From assembly GCA_022870745.1 (NCBI GenBank), contig CP085323.1:4836001-4900000 (forward strand): 64,000 nt of DNA, read 5' to 3'. Positions 11,941 through 20,479 of the stretch are shown in pieces. Under the pieces are notes generated by a model that worked only from the letters and a program-made list of their open reading frames with translations, did no database searches and was not told where the DNA came from. The translations under genes and the position numbers were made by a program. The DNA is from Silvibacterium acidisoli (GTDB taxonomy: Bacteria > Acidobacteriota > Terriglobia > Terriglobales > Acidobacteriaceae). Position 1 is the stretch's first letter. The number at the start of each line of letters is the position of its first letter.

Positions 11941-13043
11941 TTCATCTCCACGGCAGAGGCCGCTGATTGCTGGAGCAGGTCACTCGGCTGGTACTCCGGA
12001 ACGAGCGAGTGAATTGTGCTCAGCAACGCACCCAGGTTGCGGTCTGAAATTGCCTGCTCCATTTGCATGATGACAGAGCCGACTTCAGCCTGAGATTGAG
12101 CGTCAGAGTTGACTGCCACGAGAGGCGATCCAGGATTCGCTTCAATCGACTCGCCAAGTGCAATGAGCGACTCATGAAGTTTTTCGCCCGGACGCAAGCC
12201 TGTGAACGAAATCCCGGTCTGTTTTCCCGGCGCTGCCGCAGCAATGAGAAAGCCAGCCAGTTGCTCAATGCGCTGTGGCGAATCCAAGACTGGTATGTAG
12301 ATACAAGAGGCGCGGGATTCACAGGCAGCCGCCAATAACAACGACACTGCTTCTTTCATCGTAACGAAGTAGCGAGACGCTTCCGGATCGGTCACGGTGA
12401 GGGTCTGGCCTGCCGCGAGCTGCTTCTCGAAAATCGGCACGACACTTCCGGAAGAGCCCAGCACATTCGCGAGACGCACTGCCTTCATTTGTGTCGAGCT
12501 CGCATTCGCGAGCACAATGTGCTCTGCGACCCGCTTGGTTGCACCCATGATGCTCGACGGGTCAGCAGCCTTATCTGTCGAAAGCAGAATCAGCTGCTCG
12601 ACCTTATGCCGAACCGCAACATCTGCCACACGGCTTGTTCCGATGCTGTTTGTCCGGGCCGCGGTGAAAGGGTTCCGCTCCATGAGGGGAACGTGTTTAC
12701 AGGCGGCTGCATGAAAGACTATCTCCGGTTCGTACACAGAAAAGATTTCTTCAAGAAGCGCTGGATCGCAAACGTCGCCTATTATGCTTTGACGATATGT
12801 TTCAGTGGCTTCCCTATCGAGGTCGAAGTCGAGATCGAAGATGCATTGCTCTGAGATGTCGAGCAGCATGAGGCTTTCGACCGGCAGTCGTGAACACTCC
12901 CTGGCGAGCGCCGAGCCCACCGAGCCGCCAGCCCCGGTTACAAGCACGCGTTTGCCTTGGAGCGCGCTTCGGATAGCATCACTGTCCACCGCTATCGACG
13001 GCCTGCCCAGGAACCCTTCCCAGCGCCTTGAATGATTCTTCAT
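11937..13043 (-). CDS. CapD/FlaA1-type nucleotide-sugar 4,6-dehydratase
   Basis: A 368-residue extended SDR of the polysaccharide-biosynthesis CapD group, soluble because the transmembrane domain of the long form is missing. It shows the NAD-binding TGAGGSVGSALAREC, FHAAACKHVPLMERNP, the catalytic LLSTDKA stretch, MGATKR, and GLRPGEKLHESL near the C-terminus. It should convert a UDP- or GDP-GlcNAc type sugar to the 4-keto-6-deoxy form. It is the first gene of the three-gene cassette, and the next gene overlaps by 4 bp. Confidence 0.9.
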   Translation of the reverse strand: MKNHSRRWEGFLGRPSIAVDSDAIRSALQGKRVLVTGAGGSVGSALARECSRLPVESLMLLDISEQCIFDLDFDLDREATETYRQSIIGDVCDPALLEEIFSVYEPEIVFHAAACKHVPLMERNPFTAARTNSIGTSRVADVAVRHKVEQLILLSTDKAADPSSIMGATKRVAEHIVLANASSTQMKAVRLANVLGSSGSVVPIFEKQLAAGQTLTVTDPEASRYFVTMKEAVSLLLAAACESRASCIYIPVLDSPQRIEQLAGFLIAAAAPGKQTGISFTGLRPGEKLHESLIALGESIEANPGSPLVAVNSDAQSQAEVGSVIMQMEQAISDRNLGALLSTIHSLVPEYQPSDLLQQSAASAVEMK

Positions 13044-13185
13044 ACCAACCTTTGCAGCGCTCTACTCAATCCGCTGCATTTCGATTTCTATAATGGATTT
13101 TATTGTTTCGGCGCTCTTTGTGCGGGAAACAGCTTTTCCGGTGAGATCATGGACCTCACGCGCTTGAAAGGAATTACATCGTTTT

Positions 13186-14571
13186 ATGAGTGTCACCTTG
13201 CTCCCGGCCGTCGAACAGCTTGCATTATTGAAGGCAAACAAGCTTTCCCCGCTTGAGCTGGTAGAGGAACATATTGCGCGCATTGAGCGTCTCAATCCGC
13301 TCCTGAATGCATTGGTGGACTTTGACCCCGAACGCGCCCGGCAGCAGGCCAGAGTAGCACGCACGGGCGCCCTTGCCGGATTGCCGATCACCATCAAGGC
13401 ATCCATCGCGACAGCCGGATACAGATGTGAGATCGGCAGCGAACTGCATCGTGGACAGGTTCCCCGGGAAGATGCCGTGTCGGTTTCGCGCCTGAGGGAT
13501 GCCGGCGCCATCATTCTCGGCACAACAAACTGTCCCGAGCTACTGATGGCCTATGAGACCGACAACAACCTCTATGGCAGGACAAATAATCCCTGGGATC
13601 TTGAACGCACGGCAGGAGGGTCGAGCGGGGGTGAAGCGGCGGCTATCGCGGCAGGACTTTCCGCAGGAGGGCTCGGCAGCGACAGCGGCGGATCGGTCCG
13701 AGAGCCTGCGCATTTCTCCGGCATCTGCGCGCTCAAGCCCACATCTGGACGTATCCCCTCACACGGCCACCTGCCTCCATGTACGGGACCATTCGCGACC
13801 CTGGGCGCGATTGGCCCCATGGCACGGACAGTAGGCGACGTTTCCCTGCTCTTCCGTGTAGCAGCTGGGGCCGACGCCTGCGACCCCTCCGGGGTGCCTG
13901 TCGGATTCACAAATGTAACGATGGAAGATATAAAACAGCTTCCGATCGGATGGCTGGAAGACGATGGAATCGCGCCAGTCAGTCCGGAGACAAGGCAGGC
14001 CGTCCGCGATGCGGCCATCGCTCTTGAGAAACGAGGCTTCCGGGTGAAACCGTTTCGGCCGTCAGCACTCGAAGCGGCACGCAAGCTCTGGCATATCTTC
14101 TTTGTGCAGTGCGGCGCGATGTTTTACGCTCCTTTGATCGCCGGTAGACGCGCAGAGCTCAGTCCGACCTTCCTGAATTTCCTCGAGATTGCGGAGGCAG
14201 AAAAGCCTCTCACTGCGGATTCGCTCTTATGGGCTTGGTCCGAGTCAGACTCGGTGCGCAGAGAGCTCCTTACGGAGATGAGCCAGTTTCCATTGCTGCT
14301 GACACCCGTCTGCTCAATCCCGGCGTTTCGGCACGGGGAGCGAAACTGGAAGGTCGAGGGCAAGGACCTCACATATCTGGATGCGATGCGCTTCACGCAG
14401 TGGTTCAACCTGCTGGCATCGCCTGCTGCCGTGGTACCTGTTGGCCGGTCGAACGATGGCCTTCCGATCGGAGTGCAGATCGCTGGAAGGCCATACGAAG
14501 ATGAACGGGTCCTCGCTGTTGCAGCCGCTATCGAAGATGAATTCGGTTATCGAGCGCCCCCACTGGCCTGA
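13186..14571 (+). CDS. Amidase signature family enzyme
   Basis: A 461-residue amidase-signature protein of normal length. The Ser-cisSer-Lys triad is visible: Lys in PITIKAS (about residue 68), the glycine/serine-rich AGGSSGGEAAA, and the nucleophile region SDSGGSVREPA. It is cytoplasmic, with no signal peptide. The substrate cannot be told: GatA-like sequences include aryl- and alkyl-amidases, and no gatB or gatC is nearby, so a tRNA amidotransferase role is unlikely. It is a lone plus-strand gene between the sugar cassette and the first FG-GAP gene, and its 3' end overlaps the latter by 25 bp. Confidence 0.88.
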   Translation: MSVTLLPAVEQLALLKANKLSPLELVEEHIARIERLNPLLNALVDFDPERARQQARVARTGALAGLPITIKASIATAGYRCEIGSELHRGQVPREDAVSVSRLRDAGAIILGTTNCPELLMAYETDNNLYGRTNNPWDLERTAGGSSGGEAAAIAAGLSAGGLGSDSGGSVREPAHFSGICALKPTSGRIPSHGHLPPCTGPFATLGAIGPMARTVGDVSLLFRVAAGADACDPSGVPVGFTNVTMEDIKQLPIGWLEDDGIAPVSPETRQAVRDAAIALEKRGFRVKPFRPSALEAARKLWHIFFVQCGAMFYAPLIAGRRAELSPTFLNFLEIAEAEKPLTADSLLWAWSESDSVRRELLTEMSQFPLLLTPVCSIPAFRHGERNWKVEGKDLTYLDAMRFTQWFNLLASPAAVVPVGRSNDGLPIGVQIAGRPYEDERVLAVAAAIEDEFGYRAPPLA

Positions 14572-17500
14572 TCCGGAGTGATTGGCTCGGAAGGCGTGGG
14601 CAGGTAATGGAACTGATATCGTTGCGTACGATTGCCGGATTCAAAGCGGTCGTTCCAATCAAGCTGATAGCGCACGGAACGTCCATCCTCGGGATAATGC
14701 TCGCTTGAGGCGTATGGATATGCACTCATCTCGTGGAAAGGCATCTCCGCGACGGTGAATGGCATGGCCTCGTAAAAGTCCATGTCTTTGACAAATCCAT
14801 TCGCATAGAAGAAGTAGTCGCGCTTCCATCCCTTTGGAAGCGGAGGCAACGACGCATCGCTGAACTCTGCATCGACATCTTCTCCGCTGCCGAAAACAAC
14901 ATAGTGATTGTCAACCTGCTTCAACAGCGGAGTGACATCACCGTAGCGCGTGTACTCTCCTCGCTGCCACTGGAATGGGCCGGTCTTGCTGATACGGTCG
15001 TAGCGATAGGTAAGGTCGCCGGGTGTTTCGCCGTCAACCTGCTGCGGGTACCCACGGAAATCCAGGTGCGCCGAGGCAAGCGGAAGCTCAGTTTGACGGA
15101 CCTGTTGCGCCATCTCAGGACCGTTATCAACGAGCACCTGGTCCCAGTAGATCTGAAGGTTCGTTTTGATTCGAATGCGGCGTACACCCTGTGGCAGCTT
15201 TCCAGTGAGATCGACCACGATGGTGCGAGGCAGACCTGCGGGAAAGCCCATGTCCTCAACAATCCGCTTCCAGCTGCCATCCGGCATCTGTGCTTCCACG
15301 TATGGGGAAACAGGCTGCAGGCCCGCCTGCCACGCGGCGTACATGGAACTCGCGCTGAAATACTCGATAAAACCACGCATGAAAAGTCGCAGCGGCTTAT
15401 TACTCGACCAATCTCCCAGGTCTAGCGTAAGCGTGTGCATGTTTGCGTAGCCGGCGTATTTGAGATTCGTAAAGTCACGAACGTATTGATGATCCTGCGC
15501 TGCAAGTAAACGGAGGACATCGCGCCCCTGGTCATCCCAGGCCCCATTCAAGCCGTGTGCCTGCGGCGTAGCCACGACCGCACTTCCCGACGCGAAGGGT
15601 GGATTGTCGAGGAAGCGTTCGTCAGGATAGACCTCGGTGTCCGCTGGATGGTCAATGGCAACCATGCGTAACTGGTCGATGTAGTTAATCTCCTCCATCG
15701 GCTCACCGAAGCGGACACTTAGATAGCCCCTGCGCTCCTTCAGCGCCGAGCCATCCACCTTGATCCACTCATCGGGATCGGACTTGTTGGTCGATGTGGG
15801 AGAGATCCAATGGCCAACGACCCCTGCGCCGATCACATCAGAGATGAACTGGTACTTGCTCCCATTCCACGCAAAAAGGACTGGACAGGAGCTGCCGCGG
15901 CGATCGAGCTCCTGCAAAGCTGCGGGCTTGCTGGCGGCAAGGTCAAGTTCGTCCTGTGGCACGCCCGTCGGCCAAAGCAGACGCACCACATCTGCTGTTG
16001 CTGCCTTTCCCAGTCCAGCGATGATCTCATTGCTTCCCTGACCCAGGTAGCCACTGCCTCCGGCGACCTCGAACTTCTGTACATGGCCATTGGAGAAGAC
16101 GTCGACCTTGGTTCCGATCGCTGTCTTGTTATCTGCGAGCCCGGTCAGAGAAATGCGCAGCGAGTGATTGCGGCTGCCACCGGCATTCAGCAGCACAATC
16201 GGAGCAGCGTGCAACCGAGAAACGATCAGGTCGGCTGCCCCATCGCCATTCACGTCGGCAGCGATGATGGAGCGAGGGTTCGAGAGACTCAGCTTATTTG
16301 CACCGACAGCAGAGCTGACATCTTCAAATCCATCCGCACCTCGATTTCTCCAAACGCGCAACTGAGGGCCAGAGGTTGTTTCAACGATCGCAGCGAGGTC
16401 GATCCATCCATCGTTATCTACATCGATCGCCGTAAGTCCCCACGCTGAAGTGATGCCATTTGCGGGAAGTGTCACCCGCTCGAAATGGCTGCCGCCCACA
16501 TTCCTCCAGAGACTGATGCCTGGCGCTCCGCGATGGGTAAGCGCGACGTCCATCCATCCGTCTTTATTGAAGTCGAAAATATAAGCACCACGCGTCGCTC
16601 CCGGGCCGGAACCATCATAGAGCGACACTGCTTTAAAGGCGCCTTCGCGCTGGTTTTCGTAGACCGTTGGGCTGGCGGCGTCACCCGTTACGAGCAGATC
16701 GACAGCACGGTCGTTGTTGATGTCCGATAGCATCGCTCCCAATGTCTCACCCGAGCCTCCAAGCCCGGTCTGGCCGGTCCATTCCGTAAAGGTAGAATCG
16801 CCATTGTTTCGCCAGAGAACATTCGGTGTTTTACTCGTTGCAGACCGAGCTCCAGTAATAAAGAGGTCAAGGTCGCCGTCATGATCAAAATCGACAAAGG
16901 TAAGACCTGCTGGGCGATTGAACTGCCCCAGCCCGGCTGCCTTCGTTGCATCCGCAAATTTTCCGTGGCCGAGATTATGAAAAAGCACCACCCGATCGCT
17001 CATGGATACGGCAAGATCCGGCAAGCCGTCATTGTCGTAGTCGCCTACAGCACAGGCAACGGCATGGCCAGTGAGGGATAGTCCCGCAGATTGGGATGGA
17101 ATTTCTTCCAACGACCCTTGCGCATTAAAGCGGTACAGTCGCAGGGCCGCATCGCCGTCACCCGCTGCAACAATCTCTTTTGCGCCTTTGCCGTCGACAT
17201 CCAAAACGCACAGACCCCCGCCAAGTCCGCCCTCTGGCGCGGGGACGCTTTTTGCTCCCGACATGGAAGAGGCAATAAATTGCACTGGAATCATTGGGCC
17301 TACAGGTTCCGGCGGAGCGAGCATATCCAGCACTGTTGCGTTGTGACCCTGCTCGCCGTAGTTGATCGTCAGCGCAGCTCCAATCTTGGACTGTACGATC
17401 TTTTGAAATCGCTTGAAATGTTCGCGAGCCTCGTCCACCTTACCGGAGCGTTGCAGGGCGCTCGCCAACCCGAACTGCGCTGATGCGTGTAGCGGATTCA

Positions 17501-18047
17501 GCTTTAAGGCAGTTTCGAATTGAGGAATGGCGTTGCTGTAATCCTTCAACTTCAGGTAGAGCGAGCCAAGGTAGTAATAGCTGTCGGCATCACCCTGGTC
17601 TATTGCGATTGCCCGTTTGAAGTCATCGATCGCTTGAGTATTCCTGTCGCCAGCAAAATGCGTAATCCCGAGGCTGTACCAGGCGCGTACATTTTTTGGA
17701 TCGAGTGCAGTGGCTTCTTTTAGGGCGGCTTCTGCTTCAGGCAGCCTGCGCAGGTAGATAAGGGCGATGCCCTTGTTCAGGACGGGGATCGCCGAGGAAG
17801 GATCGAGCTTGTGCGCCTCCTCGAACTTGCCCAGTGCCTTGTCCGTGAACTGCTGGTTCATCAGAGCGACGCCCGTGTTGTTGGCCCTGGCAGCTTCAGT
17901 GGGGTTTGCCCCTTGATCCGCAGCATATGTGCTCGGACCACACGTTATGGCGAGCAGTAGAATCAGCCCGGCAAGCGATTTCGTCCGGATACGGAGGAAG
18001 GAAGTAGTGGCTGGATGTTGTAGAAGAGCCCGCTGTAGTTTACGCAT
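14547..18047 (-). CDS. Secreted TPR/FG-GAP/ASPIC-UnbV giant protein
   Basis: About 1166 residues. An N-terminal signal sequence (hydrophobic core LAGLILLLAITCG) precedes five or so TPRs at about residues 55-210. An FG-GAP/VCBS beta-propeller with repeated DxDxDG-type calcium loops (DYDNDGLPDL, DFDHDGDLDL, DVDNDGWIDL) runs to about 630, followed by an ASPIC/UnbV domain. A ~430-residue C-terminal region is shared with the protein at 26497-30021. The propeller resembles eukaryotic CRTAC1 and integrins. Function is unknown. TTG at 18056 extends the frame, but ATG at 18047 lies 11 nt after a perfect TATAAT, suggesting a very short leader. It is divergent from the amide-ligase operon, and its 3' end overlaps the amidase gene. 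Confidence 0.82.
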   Translation of the reverse strand: MRKLQRALLQHPATTSFLRIRTKSLAGLILLLAITCGPSTYAADQGANPTEAARANNTGVALMNQQFTDKALGKFEEAHKLDPSSAIPVLNKGIALIYLRRLPEAEAALKEATALDPKNVRAWYSLGITHFAGDRNTQAIDDFKRAIAIDQGDADSYYYLGSLYLKLKDYSNAIPQFETALKLNPLHASAQFGLASALQRSGKVDEAREHFKRFQKIVQSKIGAALTINYGEQGHNATVLDMLAPPEPVGPMIPVQFIASSMSGAKSVPAPEGGLGGGLCVLDVDGKGAKEIVAAGDGDAALRLYRFNAQGSLEEIPSQSAGLSLTGHAVACAVGDYDNDGLPDLAVSMSDRVVLFHNLGHGKFADATKAAGLGQFNRPAGLTFVDFDHDGDLDLFITGARSATSKTPNVLWRNNGDSTFTEWTGQTGLGGSGETLGAMLSDINNDRAVDLLVTGDAASPTVYENQREGAFKAVSLYDGSGPGATRGAYIFDFNKDGWMDVALTHRGAPGISLWRNVGGSHFERVTLPANGITSAWGLTAIDVDNDGWIDLAAIVETTSGPQLRVWRNRGADGFEDVSSAVGANKLSLSNPRSIIAADVNGDGAADLIVSRLHAAPIVLLNAGGSRNHSLRISLTGLADNKTAIGTKVDVFSNGHVQKFEVAGGSGYLGQGSNEIIAGLGKAATADVVRLLWPTGVPQDELDLAASKPAALQELDRRGSSCPVLFAWNGSKYQFISDVIGAGVVGHWISPTSTNKSDPDEWIKVDGSALKERRGYLSVRFGEPMEEINYIDQLRMVAIDHPADTEVYPDERFLDNPPFASGSAVVATPQAHGLNGAWDDQGRDVLRLLAAQDHQYVRDFTNLKYAGYANMHTLTLDLGDWSSNKPLRLFMRGFIEYFSASSMYAAWQAGLQPVSPYVEAQMPDGSWKRIVEDMGFPAGLPRTIVVDLTGKLPQGVRRIRIKTNLQIYWDQVLVDNGPEMAQQVRQTELPLASAHLDFRGYPQQVDGETPGDLTYRYDRISKTGPFQWQRGEYTRYGDVTPLLKQVDNHYVVFGSGEDVDAEFSDASLPPLPKGWKRDYFFYANGFVKDMDFYEAMPFTVAEMPFHEMSAYPYASSEHYPEDGRSVRYQLDWNDRFESGNRTQRYQFHYLPTPSEPITPDQASGGAR

Positions 18048-18058
18048 CGACGGCAATG

Positions 18059-18064
18059 ATTATA
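18059..18064 (-). promoter_or_regulatory. Minus-strand -10 box for the TPR/FG-GAP gene
   Basis: TATAAT read on the minus strand, 11 nt before the ATG at 18047. A transcript from it would have only about 5 nt of leader, which leaves no room for a Shine-Dalgarno site. The -35 region is weak (TGATTG, 16-bp spacing). Confidence 0.45.
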
Positions 18065-18180
18065 GAAGAGCCAGAAACAACAATCACCCTGGGTCAGCGG
18101 CCCCTTTGACCAGCTGAAAGCCGCGCGCATCCACGTCTGAACAGCGTAAACTGATTGCATCTTTTAGCCCGACCCTGAGG

Positions 18181-19506
18181 ATGTCCGTGCAGCAATACGT
18201 CGAACGAGTAGTAGACCTGACCGAACCGGAAGCGAACCAGATCTTCAACCTGCCCGTCGAAGAAGCGCAGCGCGTGTTGATGGAATCCTCTGCGGAGGCG
18301 GTGGGAAAGATCCACGGTTCTTTTGCATTGATCGCCCGCGCAGGCAAAACGGTCAGGATGGCAAGGTCGCTCGACCGGCCCATGCGCTACTTCCTTGCCA
18401 AGCGGCAGGAGGGTCCGGTGCTCATCGTCGCACACCGCATCGACGACATTTACAACTGGCTGAAGAGCGAAGGCCTGCACGGACAGTTTCATCCTAGCTA
18501 CACGCGCATGGTGCCGGCGCACCACGTAGTCGAGATCCAACTGATCGGCTGCCCGGATCCCGATCCCGTATACACACGATTCTTCACCCCCGAACTTGGT
18601 ACGCTTCCGCCTGACCTTGACCGAATCGGTGAGCTGTATATTGCAGCGCTCGCGGAAGAGATTTCACAATGGCTCGACCACGTTCCGGAAAGTGACCCCA
18701 TCGGTGTCTGCTTCTCCGGCGGCATCGACAGCGGCAGTGTCTTTTTGACCACGTATCACGTGATGCAGAAACGCGGCATGAATCTGGGTCGACTGAAGGC
18801 ATTTGTACTGGACCTTGGCGATGGACCGGATGTACGGCAGGCTCGTGCGTTTCTGGAGGCCCAGGATCTCGGGCTGTTCCTTGAACCGATAGAGACGGAA
18901 GCGTCGACTCTCGATGTCCAGCAGACAATTCGAATCGTTGAGGATTACAAACCGCTCGATATCGAATCGGCAACGATGGCGCTTGCCCTATGCCGCGGCA
19001 TTCGCGACCGATATCCCGACTGGCGTCACCTGATCGACGGGGATGGCGGAGATGAGAACCTGAAAGACTATCCGATCGAGGAGAATCCGGAGCTCACGAT
19101 TCGCAGTGTCGTTCACAACTGCATGCTTTACCAGGAAGGCTGGGGGGTCGGAAAGATCAAGCACTCCCTTACATACAGCGGTGGCCTGAGCCGCTCCTAC
19201 ACACGCACCTATGCACCGGCTCACCACTTTGGCTTCTCCGGATTCAGCCCCTATACTCGGCCCAGCGTGGTTGCAATCGCAGAAGCAATTCCATTCATTC
19301 AACTTACGAACTACAGCGTAGAGAGGCTCTATGAGTTGAAGGGAGAGATTGTTGCTCGCGGCATCCATAAGCTCACAGGGCAGGACATGCCTGTCTTTCC
19401 CAAACGCCGTTTTCAGCACGGAGCCCTCCCCGAGGACGCTCTGCGGCGCAGGCTTCCTCATCATGAAACTGAATACCGCAGGCAATTCCTATCTCTTTAC
19501 CAGTGA
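18181..19506 (+). CDS. Asparagine-synthetase-like amide ligase
   Basis: A 441-residue protein of the asparagine synthase class. The ATP-pyrophosphatase loop SGGIDSGS is at residues 179-186, and a second synthetase motif IDGDGGDENLKDYP lies near 285. About 150 residues precede the loop and resemble a shrunken glutaminase domain. No catalytic cysteine follows the start Met, so it cannot use glutamine and probably uses ammonia or a substrate amine. Relatives make amide bonds in beta-lactams and lasso peptides; the product here is unknown. GAGG abuts ATG 18181 but is 6 nt from an in-frame GTG at 18187, which may be the true start. It overlaps the radical SAM gene by 4 bp and is the first gene of a three-gene operon. 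Confidence 0.78.
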   Translation: MSVQQYVERVVDLTEPEANQIFNLPVEEAQRVLMESSAEAVGKIHGSFALIARAGKTVRMARSLDRPMRYFLAKRQEGPVLIVAHRIDDIYNWLKSEGLHGQFHPSYTRMVPAHHVVEIQLIGCPDPDPVYTRFFTPELGTLPPDLDRIGELYIAALAEEISQWLDHVPESDPIGVCFSGGIDSGSVFLTTYHVMQKRGMNLGRLKAFVLDLGDGPDVRQARAFLEAQDLGLFLEPIETEASTLDVQQTIRIVEDYKPLDIESATMALALCRGIRDRYPDWRHLIDGDGGDENLKDYPIEENPELTIRSVVHNCMLYQEGWGVGKIKHSLTYSGGLSRSYTRTYAPAHHFGFSGFSPYTRPSVVAIAEAIPFIQLTNYSVERLYELKGEIVARGIHKLTGQDMPVFPKRRFQHGALPEDALRRRLPHHETEYRRQFLSLYQ

Positions 19507-20474
19507 AGCTGACGCCTGTGTATCCCGCGCGTGCCTCGGAGCGAGATGAGTGGATCCTTTCTCAGCGGCCCGCGCGTAACAATGTGGACCCGAGGAAACC
19601 GTACGCCTTTTTTGTTGAGAACGAGCGCTCCATTTCCGGCGATTTGCTTTCTGTAGCAACCATCTTTCTTACGAATCGAGAGTGCCCCTGGCGCTGCGCC
19701 ATGTGCGACCTATGGCGCAACACGTTGACGGAGACCGTGCCAATTGGAGCCATCCCGCAACAGATCGATTACGCACTGGCGAGACTTGCTCCCGCGCGCC
19801 AGATCAAGCTTTATAACAGCGGTAGCTTTTTCGACCTGCGGGCCATTCCGGAAGAGGACTATCCTGCAATTGCGGAGCGCTCCAGCCAGTTCGAGCGAAC
19901 GATCGTTGAATGCCACCCAGCGCTGATAGGCGATCGCTGCCTGCGCTTTCGCGACTTGTTGAAGAACCCCTTCGAAATCGCGCTCGGTCTTGAAACCTCT
20001 CATCCTGAAGTGCTCGAGAAGCTGAATAAACGAATCACGCTCGATCTCTTCGCCCGGGCGGCTGAATTTCTAAGACGGAACGCAATCGACTTGAGGGTTT
20101 TCATCCTCGTTCAGCCTCCATTTTTGCCGAAAGTCGAAGCTCTCGACTGGGCCATGCGCTCCATGGACTTTGCATTTGATTGTGGTGCCACGGCGATAAC
20201 ACTGATTCCTACCCGTGGCGGCAATGGTGCAATGGAGCGGTTCGCTGAGACGGGTTCCTTTACGCCCCCTGAACTCAAAACCCTCGAGGCCGCCGCGGAA
20301 TATGGCATTCGCCAACAGCGCGGGCGCATCTTTGCCGATACGTGGGATCTAAGAACGAGAACGAACGCATGCCTCATGTGTCTTGAGAGACGCATTGCAA
20401 GACTGGAGCTTCAGAACCTGTCGCAATGCATCGAAGCCCGTGTCGAATGCAGTACCTGTGGGGGCGACAGTTGA
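19503..20474 (+). CDS. Radical SAM enzyme with C-terminal Cys cluster
   Basis: A 323-residue radical SAM protein. The [4Fe-4S] motif CPWRCAMC (Cys61, 65, 68) follows a beta strand, as usual for the TIM barrel. GLETSHPEVLEKLNKR resembles the Elp3/MiaB-like subgroup. The last 35 residues hold five more cysteines (290, 293, 309, 316, 319), fitting an auxiliary iron-sulphur cluster or zinc site. The reaction is unknown. It starts with GTG overlapping the stop of the amide-ligase gene (GTGA), and the FAD enzyme begins 5 bp after its stop. The three proteins therefore probably act in one pathway. Confidence 0.85.
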   Translation: MKLTPVYPARASERDEWILSQRPARNNVDPRKPYAFFVENERSISGDLLSVATIFLTNRECPWRCAMCDLWRNTLTETVPIGAIPQQIDYALARLAPARQIKLYNSGSFFDLRAIPEEDYPAIAERSSQFERTIVECHPALIGDRCLRFRDLLKNPFEIALGLETSHPEVLEKLNKRITLDLFARAAEFLRRNAIDLRVFILVQPPFLPKVEALDWAMRSMDFAFDCGATAITLIPTRGGNGAMERFAETGSFTPPELKTLEAAAEYGIRQQRGRIFADTWDLRTRTNACLMCLERRIARLELQNLSQCIEARVECSTCGGDS

Positions 20475-20479
20475 GAGCA

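Noticed and set aside
18181-20474. A lasso peptide cluster
   Set aside because: An asparagine-synthetase-like gene is present, but no B-type protease, RRE or precursor peptide gene could be found in the flanks.
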